From: JBBIVP01 sp037439705 [NCBI: bacterium]
GTDB taxonomy: Bacteria; JBBIVP01
Direction: 5' to 3'
Assembly: GCA_037439705.1 (NCBI GenBank)
Contig: JBBIVP010000003.1
Span: 1-29,117 of the forward strand
Length of the DNA: 29,117 nt
In this document: piece by piece, positions 15,746-23,250 of the stretch
Layout: every line of letters begins with the position of its first letter
Numbering within the stretch: the first letter of the stretch is position 1
Program-made: the position numbers and the translations under genes
Notes under the pieces: generated by a model
Database searches by the model: none
The model's input: the letters and a program-made list of their open reading frames with translations, nothing else
What the model was told of the DNA's origin: nothing

Positions 15746-16992
15746 GCCTTCTCATAAAAATTTCTGTCCCCGATAGAGAGGAAAAGGTTGAAATGGTGGA
15801 ACTACCTGCAAAATTTGGGAGGGCTCCTGATTGCGATATTTCTCTTTCAGATGAAGGAATTTCAAGATACCATTTCTTGATTGAAAAAGAGGGTGGAAAA
15901 ATAATTCTGAGAGACCTTGGCTCAAGAAACGGAACATTTCTTAATGGAAAAGAAGTTTCAACAGCTTACCTGAACGAGGGAGACATAATTACAGCAGGAA
16001 GCACTTCCTTTGAAATAATTGAAGCGAGAATTTTTCAACAAGAGGATTTTTCTGAAATTTTCAAAAATTTACTCAAAGCACCAGAAGACGAGATAATAAA
16101 AAGGCTTACAAAAGCAGAAGGTTACAGAATTTTTCTTGAAGGGAAGAGTGGAAAAAGGTTTATTAGGTCAACTGGAATATCAGAAAGGGATTTTGCGGAT
16201 ATAGACTCCACAATAAAGTCCCTTATCTCTTCTGAGCATTTATTTTTGAAAAAAGGTGATTTTTTTTATATAAAAATCCAAACGGATGAACTTAGAGGAG
16301 GTATCTCCCTTTTAAATCCCGCCTTTACGGATTATGACCTTCTCTCGCCTGCTTTTTCCATAATCGCTATGAAAATGGAAATGAATGTACTCAGGGAAAA
16401 ATTGAAAAACCTTGAGAGGTATCTTCCCTTAGATATTTTAATAACTTCAGACCTTTCCCTCAGAGAAATCACAGTTCTATTCTGTGACCTTGCAGGTTTT
16501 ACAGGAAGGTGTGAGAGGGCGTCTTTGAAGGAGATTGCTGAGTTTATAAAGTTTTATTATTCAATCCTTAACAGAATAGCAAGTGAGCAAGGCGGAATAG
16601 TAAACAAATTCCTTGGAGATGGTGCGATGATAATTTTTGGAGCATCTGTTTTCACAAAAGGTCATCAGGTTGACGCGGTAAAGGCTGCAATCATGATAAA
16701 AGAAGAAATGAGAAGGGTTCTATTTGGAGGAGAGGAAGTAAAGATAAGGACTGGTATAAATACAGGGATTTGCCTTGTGGGAGGAATAGAAGCGGGTGAG
16801 AGAATGGAATGGACGGTTATAGGTGATGTAGTAAATGTGGCTTCAAGATTGCAGGGAATGGCTTCTCCCGGTCAGATTCTCATAGGAGAAGAGACATGGA
16901 GGGTTGTAAGAGAAGATTTCAGTACAAAGTATGTGGGCACAATTTCACTAAAAGGGAGGAGGTCAAAAACAAGAATATATGAGGTGCTGTGA
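15742..16992 (+). CDS. FHA-domain class III adenylate cyclase
   Basis: A 416-residue signalling protein translated from GTG, the only start fitting the 4-base GTGA overlap with gspF. Residues 1-95 are an FHA phosphothreonine-binding domain with GR (26-27), SRYH (41-44) and SRNGTFLNG. Residues about 100-225 are an unassigned sensor-like linker ending in a helix. Residues 240-416 are a class III cyclase: metal-binding Asp249 (FCDLAGFTG) and Asp293 (FLGDG), Lys289 and Asp362 in the base-selecting positions expected for ATP, and Asn365/Arg369 for transition-state binding (GDVVNVASRL). All catalytic residues appear present, so cAMP synthesis is predicted. There is no membrane segment. Its place as last gene of the gsp operon suggests control of, or by, secretion through a phosphorylated partner. 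That role is inference. Confidence 0.9.
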   Translation: MSLLIKISVPDREEKVEMVELPAKFGRAPDCDISLSDEGISRYHFLIEKEGGKIILRDLGSRNGTFLNGKEVSTAYLNEGDIITAGSTSFEIIEARIFQQEDFSEIFKNLLKAPEDEIIKRLTKAEGYRIFLEGKSGKRFIRSTGISERDFADIDSTIKSLISSEHLFLKKGDFFYIKIQTDELRGGISLLNPAFTDYDLLSPAFSIIAMKMEMNVLREKLKNLERYLPLDILITSDLSLREITVLFCDLAGFTGRCERASLKEIAEFIKFYYSILNRIASEQGGIVNKFLGDGAMIIFGASVFTKGHQVDAVKAAIMIKEEMRRVLFGGEEVKIRTGINTGICLVGGIEAGERMEWTVIGDVVNVASRLQGMASPGQILIGEETWRVVREDFSTKYVGTISLKGRRSKTRIYEVL

Positions 16993-17016
16993 AGATAATT
17001 GTTTAAAGTCAGAAAA

Positions 17017-17733
17017 TCAGGATAACAATTTCATAAGTTCTAAAGCATTTAAAACCGCGTACCCGTTCTGGTCGTTGTTGAAATAGATGTAGGCGTCTTT
17101 TCCCTTAAAGGACTTTATTAACTCTGCATCCTTTAAGAGGTCCTTTTTTTTATAAGAACCTCCATAAAGGGTTCCCTTTCCATGCCTTCTTATGTAGAGA
17201 AATGGTGCTTCATAAACCTCTTCAACCGTGCACTCAGGATGGTCGGAAATACATACGGTAAAACCGTATCGTGCAACCTCGTTCAAAATATCTTTTCTAA
17301 CCCACTCCCTGTTTCTGAGCTCAATCACATGTAGAGGATGTGATGTCTTTTTTAGAAGATTTAGAAACTCTTCCAGCCTTTTTTCATAGGGTTTCATCTG
17401 GGGTGGTAACTGCCATAACACAGGACCAAGAGTTTCTTTTAGAAGTTTTGCCCTTTCCATAAACAGATTTAAAGAATCTTCAACATCTTTTAGCCTTTTT
17501 ATATGTGTTATGAACCTGCTTCCTTTTATGGAAAAAATGAAGCCTTTTTTGGCTTTATTCTTCCATCCTTCAAAGGCAGATTCCTTCGGAAGTCGATAAA
17601 AGGTTACATTCAGCTCAACGGTATTAAAGGTTTTTTGATAAAATTCAAACCACTTAGATTTTGGAATATTTTGAGGATAGAAAACCCCTTTCCACCACTC
17701 ATACATATACCCGCTTGTTCCGATCCATATCAT
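17017..17733 (-). CDS. DUF72 family protein (YecE-like)
   Basis: A 238-residue TIM-barrel protein of the DUF72 family, length normal. Typical segments are the start IWIGTSGYMYEWWKG, FNTVELNVTFYRLP, FIFSIKGSRFITH, GPVLWQLPP, HVIELRNREW, YIRRHGKG and the end IYFNNDQNGYAVLNA. The biochemical function of this family is not established. Its ATG follows the acyl-CoA dehydrogenase stop directly (TAAATG), so it is the second gene of that transcript. It converges on the cyclase gene with a 24-base gap. Confidence 0.9.
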   Translation of the reverse strand: MIWIGTSGYMYEWWKGVFYPQNIPKSKWFEFYQKTFNTVELNVTFYRLPKESAFEGWKNKAKKGFIFSIKGSRFITHIKRLKDVEDSLNLFMERAKLLKETLGPVLWQLPPQMKPYEKRLEEFLNLLKKTSHPLHVIELRNREWVRKDILNEVARYGFTVCISDHPECTVEEVYEAPFLYIRRHGKGTLYGGSYKKKDLLKDAELIKSFKGKDAYIYFNNDQNGYAVLNALELMKLLS

Positions 17734-18885
17734 TTACAGGCCGATGAGTTTTGCCACGATCTCCTTCATAATTTCTGATGTCCCCCCTGCTATTGTAGCC
17801 ATTCTTGCATCCGCATAAGCCTGCGAAATCGGGTATTCCTTCATATATCCATAGCCTCCGAAAAGCTGGAGGCAATTATACGCCACCCTGTTAAGCATTT
17901 CTGAAGTATAAAACTTCGCCATTGAAATCTCTTTTGTCGCATCATGACCTTTCATGAACAATTCCACGCAGTGATAAACAAAGCTTCTGCTCATCTCTAT
18001 CTCTGTAAGCATGTCCACAATTCTGTGCCTTATTACCTGAAATTTTGAAAGCGGTTTTCCAAAGGCGACCCTTTCTTTTATATATTCAACTGTCATATCC
18101 AGCATCTTCTGTGCTCCGACAACATTTCCTATCGCTGCAACGAGCCTTTCTCTCTGGAAGTTCATCATTATTGTATAAAATCCAGACCCTTCTTCTCCGA
18201 GGAGGTTTTCTGCCGTAACTTTGCAATCTTCAAACACAAGTTCTGCGGTATCTGATGCATGGTTTCCGAGTTTTTCCAGTTTTCTTGAAACCGAAAAGCC
18301 CGGAGTTCCTTTTTCAACAACTATGAGGCTTATCCCTGTATGAGGAGGAACTGCTTTTGGATTCGTTTTTACAGCGAGCGTCACCGCATCACAGGAAGCC
18401 CCATTTGTTATAAATGTTTTTGTGCCATTTATTATGTAATAATTTCCATCCTTTACGGCAGTTGTCCTGATACCTGCGACATCGCTTCCGGCGAAGGGTT
18501 CTGTTATTCCGAGAGCGAATATCATCTCTCCCTTTGCTGCTTTTGGAAGCCATCTCTTTTTCTGTTCCTCATTTCCTACATGAAGGATGGGAGGAGTTGC
18601 CATTTCGTTATGAACGAGAAATCCCACTTCAAATCCTGATACTTTACTTTTGCACAATTCCTCGGTAAATATAACAGAATAAAGGAAGTCTGCATTAAAC
18701 CCTCCGTATTCCTCAGGATACCAGAAGCCGAGAAATCCCAGTTCTCCCATTTTTCGCCAGACAGATTTTGGGATAATGCCTTCTTTTTCCCATTTTTCCT
18801 TATTTGGATTTACCTCCTTTTCAATGAATTCTCTTAGCGTCTCCCTGAATATCCTGTGTTCTTCTTTGAAAACTTCTTCCAGCAT
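17734..18885 (-). CDS. Acyl-CoA dehydrogenase, long-chain type
   Basis: A 383-residue FAD-dependent acyl-CoA dehydrogenase performing the first oxidation of fatty or branched acyl-CoA beta-oxidation. FAD/substrate motifs include ALGITEPFAGSDVAG, GTKTFITNG and FGGYGYMKEYPI. The C-terminal motif is GGTSEIMKE rather than EGTxEI, which marks the long-chain/isovaleryl type whose catalytic Glu lies in helix G. Glu246 in NFQRERL fits that site. The ATG matches the usual family N-terminus (LEEVFKEEHRIFRET) and has no Shine-Dalgarno site, but a TTGACA promoter lies directly upstream. It is cotranscribed with DUF72. Exact chain length not predictable. Confidence 0.93.
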   Translation of the reverse strand: MLEEVFKEEHRIFRETLREFIEKEVNPNKEKWEKEGIIPKSVWRKMGELGFLGFWYPEEYGGFNADFLYSVIFTEELCKSKVSGFEVGFLVHNEMATPPILHVGNEEQKKRWLPKAAKGEMIFALGITEPFAGSDVAGIRTTAVKDGNYYIINGTKTFITNGASCDAVTLAVKTNPKAVPPHTGISLIVVEKGTPGFSVSRKLEKLGNHASDTAELVFEDCKVTAENLLGEEGSGFYTIMMNFQRERLVAAIGNVVGAQKMLDMTVEYIKERVAFGKPLSKFQVIRHRIVDMLTEIEMSRSFVYHCVELFMKGHDATKEISMAKFYTSEMLNRVAYNCLQLFGGYGYMKEYPISQAYADARMATIAGGTSEIMKEIVAKLIGL

Positions 18886-18893
18886 TATATATC

Positions 18894-18922
18894 TATTTAC
18901 ATTGAATAAGAAAAAATGTCAA
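18894..18922 (-). promoter_or_regulatory. Promoter of acyl-CoA dehydrogenase operon, predicted leaderless
   Basis: On the minus strand, consensus TTGACA (18917-18922), a 17-base spacer and TAAATA (18894-18899, a poor -10). The ATG at 18885 lies nine bases after the -10 end, the same spacing as the promoters at 6272 and 23204. No ribosome-binding site precedes the ATG. Confidence 0.55.
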
Positions 18923-18958
18923 GGAGATTTAAAAATAGAATTGAAGAAAAAAATTTAA

Positions 18959-18964
18959 TAATAT
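18959..18964 (+). promoter_or_regulatory. Possible -10 box of aminotransferase gene
   Basis: TAATAT ends nine bases before the ATG at 18973, repeating the close -10-to-start spacing seen at other promoters here. No good -35 is found at 16-18 bases (TTGAAG at 18941 is too close), so support is weak. Confidence 0.25.
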
Positions 18965-18972
18965 CTTTACCT

Positions 18973-19830
18973 ATGAAGGTTTATAGGTTCATTTCTTATA
19001 ACTTTAAAGTTTTTAAGAAAAATGCAAAATTGTGGAGGGTGGAACATAGGGGAATGAACTATGGAGATGGAGCTTATGAAACTATAAGGGTTTATGATGG
19101 ATGGATATTCGCCTTTAAAGACCATATAGAGAGATTGAAAAGAAGTCTTAAGGTTTTGAAGATAGATTTTCCTGTGAATGAAGAAAAGATAGAGAAAGAG
19201 ATAATGAAATTATTGAAACTTAACAGGGTAAAAAATTGTGCGGTAAGGATAGTGATTACAAGGGGAAACGGTCTCGGACTTCCTCCTCCGAAGGGAACTC
19301 CTGATATATCCATTATGCTTGTTGATATTGACAAAAAAATTGAGGATTATCAGAAGAAGGGCATAAAGGCTATTTTTGTTGAAAATACCAGATTATACGA
19401 TTTTTCAATAAGGGGAGCCAAAACAATAAATTTTCTCCCAAATATTCTTGCCTCCATAGAATTTGAGAAAATGGGGGCGCAGGAGGGTATATTCGTGACC
19501 CATGAAGGATTTGTTGCTGAAGGAACAACATCAAACATATTCTTCGTAAAAAATGGAGTTCTCAAAACACCCCATCTCGACATCGGTATACTTGCAGGAA
19601 TAACAAGAAAATTTATTATTGAGATAGCGAAGGAAGAAAGAATTCCAGTTGAGGAGGGCTTTTATAAAAAAGAAGAGGTTCTTTCCGCCGATGAAGTTTT
19701 TATATCTTCTACTACCCGCGAAATTGTTCCCCTTGTGGTAATAGATGAAAAAAAGATAGCGGATGGAAAAACGGGTCTTCTTACTACCGCTCTCCTATCC
19801 GCCTTTAAAAAGAAGGTTTTAATAAAATGA
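18973..19830 (+). CDS. Class IV PLP-dependent aminotransferase (branched-chain / D-amino-acid type)
   Basis: A 285-residue fold-type IV aminotransferase. The start at 18973 (MKVYRF) matches the family; an in-frame ATG at 18916 would add 19 unmatched residues that overlap the divergent promoter. Motifs: NYGDGAYETIRVYDG, the PLP Lys at 150 in GAKTINFLPN, Glu183 in AEGTTSNIF binding the pyridine nitrogen, and SADEVFISST near the end. Such enzymes include IlvE, D-alanine aminotransferase and aminodeoxychorismate lyase, and motif reading alone does not separate them. The acyl-CoA dehydrogenase next door would fit branched-chain amino-acid breakdown or branched lipid supply, an inference. It ends two bases from the convergent SCP2 gene. 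Confidence 0.9.
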   Translation: MKVYRFISYNFKVFKKNAKLWRVEHRGMNYGDGAYETIRVYDGWIFAFKDHIERLKRSLKVLKIDFPVNEEKIEKEIMKLLKLNRVKNCAVRIVITRGNGLGLPPPKGTPDISIMLVDIDKKIEDYQKKGIKAIFVENTRLYDFSIRGAKTINFLPNILASIEFEKMGAQEGIFVTHEGFVAEGTTSNIFFVKNGVLKTPHLDIGILAGITRKFIIEIAKEERIPVEEGFYKKEEVLSADEVFISSTTREIVPLVVIDEKKIADGKTGLLTTALLSAFKKKVLIK

Positions 19831-19832
19831 AC

Positions 19833-20264
19833 TTATCCTCTTATGAGAGCTCCGAGTTTCATCAGGAGAGCCATATCTCCTGCGAACTTTATCTTTCCAC
19901 TCATAAATGCCATCTGTGGGTCAAGTTTCCCTTCCGCAGTTGCTTTTCTTACCTCCTCTGACATTGTGATTGTTACATTTGGAGAAGGATGTGCTCCCTC
20001 TTTCACTTCAAGTTCTCCGTTTTTAAAAATGAGGTGCCACTGACCAGACCCCTCGATGTTGAACTGATAAACTGCATTTAGACCTGCAAGCTTCTGCTTC
20101 ACTTCTGGAAGATTATTATACACTGTTGGAATTATAACCATATAGGCCTGAGCAGCAGTAGCATCCTTTCCAATCTCCCTCATCTTCTGTCTTAAAACCT
20201 GCTGGTTTCCTCCTGCCTCTTTTATTGCTGCCTCTATTTTTGTTTTGAGTTCCTCATCTCTCAT
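19833..20264 (-). CDS. SCP2 sterol-carrier domain protein
   Basis: A 143-residue protein. Residues about 35-143 form a single SCP2 lipid-binding fold (YQFNIEGSGQWHLIFKNG, PNVTITMSEEV, FMSGKIKFAGDMALLMKL). The first 35 residues are a charged helix. SCP2 proteins bind or carry hydrophobic lipids or acyl-CoAs; the ligand here is unknown. It has the best Shine-Dalgarno site in the window, AAGGAGGTG five bases before the ATG, in contrast to its leaderless neighbours, and an inverted repeat in its promoter region. No signal peptide. Nearby acyl-CoA dehydrogenase suits a lipid role. Confidence 0.92.
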   Translation of the reverse strand: MRDEELKTKIEAAIKEAGGNQQVLRQKMREIGKDATAAQAYMVIIPTVYNNLPEVKQKLAGLNAVYQFNIEGSGQWHLIFKNGELEVKEGAHPSPNVTITMSEEVRKATAEGKLDPQMAFMSGKIKFAGDMALLMKLGALIRG

Positions 20265-20300
20265 AGTTGCACCTCCTTAAATTTATTATAGTCATAAATT

Positions 20301-20329
20301 TTTTTACCATAGTAAAAGTTATGTGTCAA
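20301..20329 (-). promoter_or_regulatory. Candidate promoter of SCP2 gene
   Basis: On the minus strand, perfect TTGACA (20324-20329), a 17-base spacer and TAAAAA (20301-20306, weak). A perfect TATAAT also occurs closer to the gene (20285-20290) but has no -35 at the right distance. The leader would be about 30 bases and carries the AAGGAGG site. Confidence 0.4.
20302..20317. promoter_or_regulatory. Inverted repeat, possible operator
   Basis: TTTTAC-CATA-GTAAAA is a perfect inverted repeat with 6-base arms and a 4-base centre. It lies across the spacer and -10 region of the candidate SCP2 promoter, in the 130-base gap shared with the divergent PAP2 gene. Position and symmetry fit a repressor site, for example for a fatty-acid-responsive TetR or GntR-type regulator. 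No regulator gene is nearby. Confidence 0.4.
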
Positions 20330-20374
20330 GCATTTTTGAAATTCTTTTTACAAAAATTCTTGAAGGAAAACAAA

Positions 20375-20380
20375 TATAAT
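20375..20380 (+). promoter_or_regulatory. Possible -10 box of PAP2-family gene
   Basis: TATAAT, perfect consensus, 14 bases before the ATG at 20395. That gives a predicted leader of about 8 bases with no Shine-Dalgarno sequence. No good -35 at 16-18 bases. Confidence 0.35.
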
Positions 20381-20394
20381 ATATATTTCTCTTT

Positions 20395-21339
20395 ATGAGA
20401 AAAATTATCTCAAGAATTGGATTTGCATCCCTTTTTTCTTTTTTTGTATTGCTCATTTCCTTACCGATTTTTTTATTTCTTGACCCATCTGCACCAATAA
20501 TATATCTTGACAGCACAATAACATTTCCAGTCGGCGGAATGTTCTTTTTCATCTTCCTTATTTTTATAAGGGGTGGAAGGGAAATTTTCAAAAAAGAAAA
20601 ATTGAAACTTGCTTTTGAAAATGCAGTGAGGATATTTTTTGACTGGATTCCCCTCCCAACCCTTCTTTTCATATATGAGAATTTTAAGACGAGGTTCCAC
20701 CTTTTCAACCACGGGGATTTTACCCCGTATCTCATAGAATTTGACAGAATTCTATTTGGAACGGATTTGCCCATCTACCTTGAGAAATTCGCAACCCCTT
20801 TTCTTACTGATATAATGGCTTTCTTTTATGCTATATACTTTGCCATTCCCTTCGTATGTCTCTGGACATTCTACATAAAAGGGATGGAGAGGGAGTTCAG
20901 GCTTTCATCAGCAATGCTCGTTTTGTGTTTCTATGTAGGGTTTATTGGATATGTTCTGGTTCCGATGAAACCACCATGGTCATATCTTGATGGAGCATTT
21001 AAGGAAAAATTGTATGGTATCTTTCTTCACAATACTTTTGATTCCTTTTACAAAAGACACAATCCCGCTGCAGAATGGGGAGCCTTTCCGAGCCTTCATG
21101 TGGGAGTTTCAACGCTTGGGCTTTTGATAAGTTATAGATTCAAGGGTATGCTGGGAAGGGGAAGAGTGCTTTTTTACATCCTTCTTCCCTTTGTTATAGG
21201 TTTATGGCTCTCAACGATATATCTTCGGCATCACTGGTTTGTTGATGTAGTGGCGGGTTGGGCAGTGGCACTCATTGCGTATAAGATTGGATATTTTTTT
21301 GAGAAAGCGTGGCAGGGAATTATGAGGAAATTAGTTTGA
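20395..21339 (+). CDS. PAP2-superfamily membrane enzyme, Aur1/inositolphosphotransferase type
   Basis: A 314-residue membrane protein with about six hydrophobic segments. It carries the two conserved PAP2 catalytic motifs of the Aur1-like branch: FPSLHVG (His235) and YLRHHWFVDVVAG (His280, Asp284), plus the branch's GYVLVPMKPPW. Members remove or transfer phospho-head groups on lipids (phosphatidic-acid phosphatase, or inositol-phosphate transfer to a lipid acceptor). It faces the glycosyltransferase block and is divergent from the lipid-binding SCP2 gene, so a lipid-anchor role is likely but unproven. Its last 20 bases overlap the convergent GT4 gene. Confidence 0.87.
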   Translation: MRKIISRIGFASLFSFFVLLISLPIFLFLDPSAPIIYLDSTITFPVGGMFFFIFLIFIRGGREIFKKEKLKLAFENAVRIFFDWIPLPTLLFIYENFKTRFHLFNHGDFTPYLIEFDRILFGTDLPIYLEKFATPFLTDIMAFFYAIYFAIPFVCLWTFYIKGMEREFRLSSAMLVLCFYVGFIGYVLVPMKPPWSYLDGAFKEKLYGIFLHNTFDSFYKRHNPAAEWGAFPSLHVGVSTLGLLISYRFKGMLGRGRVLFYILLPFVIGLWLSTIYLRHHWFVDVVAGWAVALIAYKIGYFFEKAWQGIMRKLV

Positions 21340-22380
21340 GCAAAAGGGATGCAGTTTTTTCCCACGAAAATTCTCCTACCCTTTCTAAACCTTTCTCCCT
21401 CAATTCGTTTCTTTTTTGATGGTCTACGAGAAGAAGGGATATAGCCTCTGCAATTTCAGATGGATTATGGGGATTTATCATAAGTCCTGCTGAGCCCACC
21501 ACCTCTGGAAGGGACGACCTATTTGATGTTATTACCGGACAACCGCATGCCATTGCTTCAAGCACAGGAAGGCAGAATCCCTCGTAAAAAGATGGCATAA
21601 CTGCAAGTTCAGCATTCCTCAAAAGGACTGAAATTTTTTCATCTCCGATGTATCCGGTGCAGATGATTTTATCAATTTTTTTCCCCACAATTCTTATTGC
21701 TTCTTCTTCTGTAATTCCAGCAGAAACTAATTTCAGGTGAGGGAATTTATTGGTTAAAATCTCAAAAGCCCTTGCAGTATTGAGAAAATTTTTGTGCGGT
21801 CTTTCATTTCCTAAAAATATTATGTATGGTTTTGATATGGAGAGTTCATTGAGAGTTTTCTCATCTTTTTCACATTTTACAGGAGAAAATCCTTCTGATA
21901 CTCCATTATAAATTATCTCTACCTTTTCCATTTCTCCAAAAATTCTTTCTATATCGGTTGCAGTTGATTTTGAAACCGTTATTATTCTTTCAGCCCTTTT
22001 TATACACAGCTTTAAAATTCTTTTGTAATAAATGGATTTCAAAAATCCATATCCTTCGGGATAAGTTATAGGAATGAGGTCATGGATTGTCATAAAAACC
22101 CGTCCCTTTACAAAAATGGGAAATATATATCATAGGTTTTTTTTCTCAAGAAATATGGAATGAGAACATGTTCAAGTGGATTATACGGAGGCAGGTTTAC
22201 GAACAAAATTTCAAAATTTTCAGGCAGTGATGGCAGGTTTTCCTTTCCTTCCTCAAGTGCAATGACCGTCCATTCATTTTTTGAGTCTAATTTTGAAATA
22301 GCTTTCAAAGTTTCAACCGCGAACCTCGCAATCCCGTGCATCCTTCTCTTCACAGGTCTCGCATCAAAAATTATTTTCAT
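21320..22380 (-). pseudogene. GT4 glycosyltransferase split by an apparent one-base frameshift
   Basis: Two frames make one GT4 enzyme. The N-terminal piece (22108-22380, 90 residues, MKIIFDARPVKRRMHGIARF) ends abruptly at TAA just after DIYFPFL. The C-terminal piece (ATG 22093 to 21320, 257 residues) starts with the conserved MTIHDLIPITYPEGY and is open further upstream as FVKGRVF. On the coding strand a run of five Ts (22112-22116) precedes the stop; one more T joins them (PFFVKGRVFMTIHDL) into about 353 residues, normal for GT4. The GT4 nucleotide-sugar motif EGFCLPVLEAMACGCPV is intact. It could be a real pseudogene or an assembly error in a functional gene. The ATG overlaps the stop of the upstream GT2 gene (ATGA). 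Confidence 0.82.
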
Positions 22381-23195
22381 ATTTCTTTCAGAACCATTTT
22401 GACTATTTTCTTGAAAACGGGTTCCCTTTTCATTAAAAAGAGAAATCCGAATTTCAAAACCAGATAGGCTTTTAAAAGAATAAGGGAAATTTTGGAATTA
22501 TGTTTTTTGTAGTAAAGAATCTGGCTCTTTCTGTATTCGTATAGAACCCTTTCAAAATTTCCACTCCCTCCTCTTATGTGAATTGCTGACGCTGATGGAA
22601 TATATTTTACAATCCATCCCCTTTTTCTCATTCTCCTTGACAGGTCTGCATCTTCAAAATAAAGAAAGAAATTTTCATCAAAAAGCCCTGCATCTAATAA
22701 TGCTCTTTTTCTTGCTATAAAACATGCTCCTGAGACCCAATCTACATTTTTTTCTTTATTTCCCGAAACCCTTAATCTTGATTTAATTTTCTGAATGAAT
22801 TCGTTGAGAAGTGAAGGGTCGTTTCCATAGGAGAGCTCAATTTTCCCATTATCAGAAAGTAGTTTTGGGGCTACCATTCCAATGGATGGTTCGTGAAGAA
22901 GACATTTTAAAAGTTGATGGATGGAGGTTTTATTTATGAATACATCGGGGTTCATTATAAGGATGAAATCATTTCTTGCCTCAAGAATTCCTCTGTTTGC
23001 ACCCTTTGAAAATCCTTCATTTCTTTCGTTTTTTATTATTTTCAGGAGTGGATAGAGTTCTGAAACCTTTTCCACACTTTTATCAGAAGATGCATTATCA
23101 ACTATTATTATTTCATTTACTCCATCAAGAATTTCTTCTACACATTTAAGAAGGTTTTCTCCAGAGTTGTAATTAACTATTACAGCAGAGAGCAT
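22377..23195 (-). CDS. GT2 glycosyltransferase, rhamnosyltransferase (WbbL)-like
   Basis: A 272-residue GT-A-fold transferase with VIVNYNSGENLLKCV at the start, IIIVDNASSD, NEGFSKGANRG, the metal-binding region MNPDV, VSGACFIARKRAL and DENFFLYFEDADLSRRMRKRG. These are all typical of the WbbL-type rhamnosyltransferases of polysaccharide gene clusters. The sugar is predicted only by similarity of motifs. It is the first gene of a transcript with the split GT4. No Shine-Dalgarno site; a promoter sits directly before the ATG. It is divergent from the membrane protein at 23251. Confidence 0.9.
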   Translation of the reverse strand: MLSAVIVNYNSGENLLKCVEEILDGVNEIIIVDNASSDKSVEKVSELYPLLKIIKNERNEGFSKGANRGILEARNDFILIMNPDVFINKTSIHQLLKCLLHEPSIGMVAPKLLSDNGKIELSYGNDPSLLNEFIQKIKSRLRVSGNKEKNVDWVSGACFIARKRALLDAGLFDENFFLYFEDADLSRRMRKRGWIVKYIPSASAIHIRGGSGNFERVLYEYRKSQILYYKKHNSKISLILLKAYLVLKFGFLFLMKREPVFKKIVKMVLKEI

Positions 23196-23203
23196 TGGAA
23201 AAT

Positions 23204-23232
23204 ATGCTATTATCCTTGAAATAATTTATCAA
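23204..23232 (-). promoter_or_regulatory. Promoter of GT2-GT4 operon, predicted leaderless
   Basis: On the minus strand, TTGATA (23227-23232), a 17-base spacer and TAGCAT (23204-23209). The ATG at 23195 starts nine bases after the -10 end. It interleaves with the plus-strand promoter at 23216-23244. Confidence 0.55.
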
Positions 23233-23244
23233 GCAATGTAAAAA
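23216..23244 (+). promoter_or_regulatory. Promoter of GT-C-like gene, predicted leaderless
   Basis: TTGAAA (23216-23221), a 17-base spacer and TAAAAA (23239-23244, 4 of 6). The ATG at 23251 begins seven bases after the -10 end. It overlaps the divergent promoter, so both cannot be occupied by polymerase at once. Confidence 0.42.
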
Positions 23245-23250
23245 AAGACA

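Noticed and set aside
16997-17030. AATTGTT / AACAATT inverted repeat as a terminator between cyclase and DUF72 genes
   Set aside because: Seven AT-rich pairs around a 20-base loop with no T run would be a very weak hairpin.
17734-18885. Acyl-CoA dehydrogenase apparently missing its catalytic Glu (GGTSEI instead of EGTxEI)
   Set aside because: Long-chain and isovaleryl-type enzymes use a Glu in helix G; Glu246 in NFQRERL occupies that place.
18916-18972. Upstream ATG at 18916 for the aminotransferase
   Set aside because: The 19 extra residues are unlike the family and lie over the divergent TTGACA promoter; MKVY at 18973 matches known starts.
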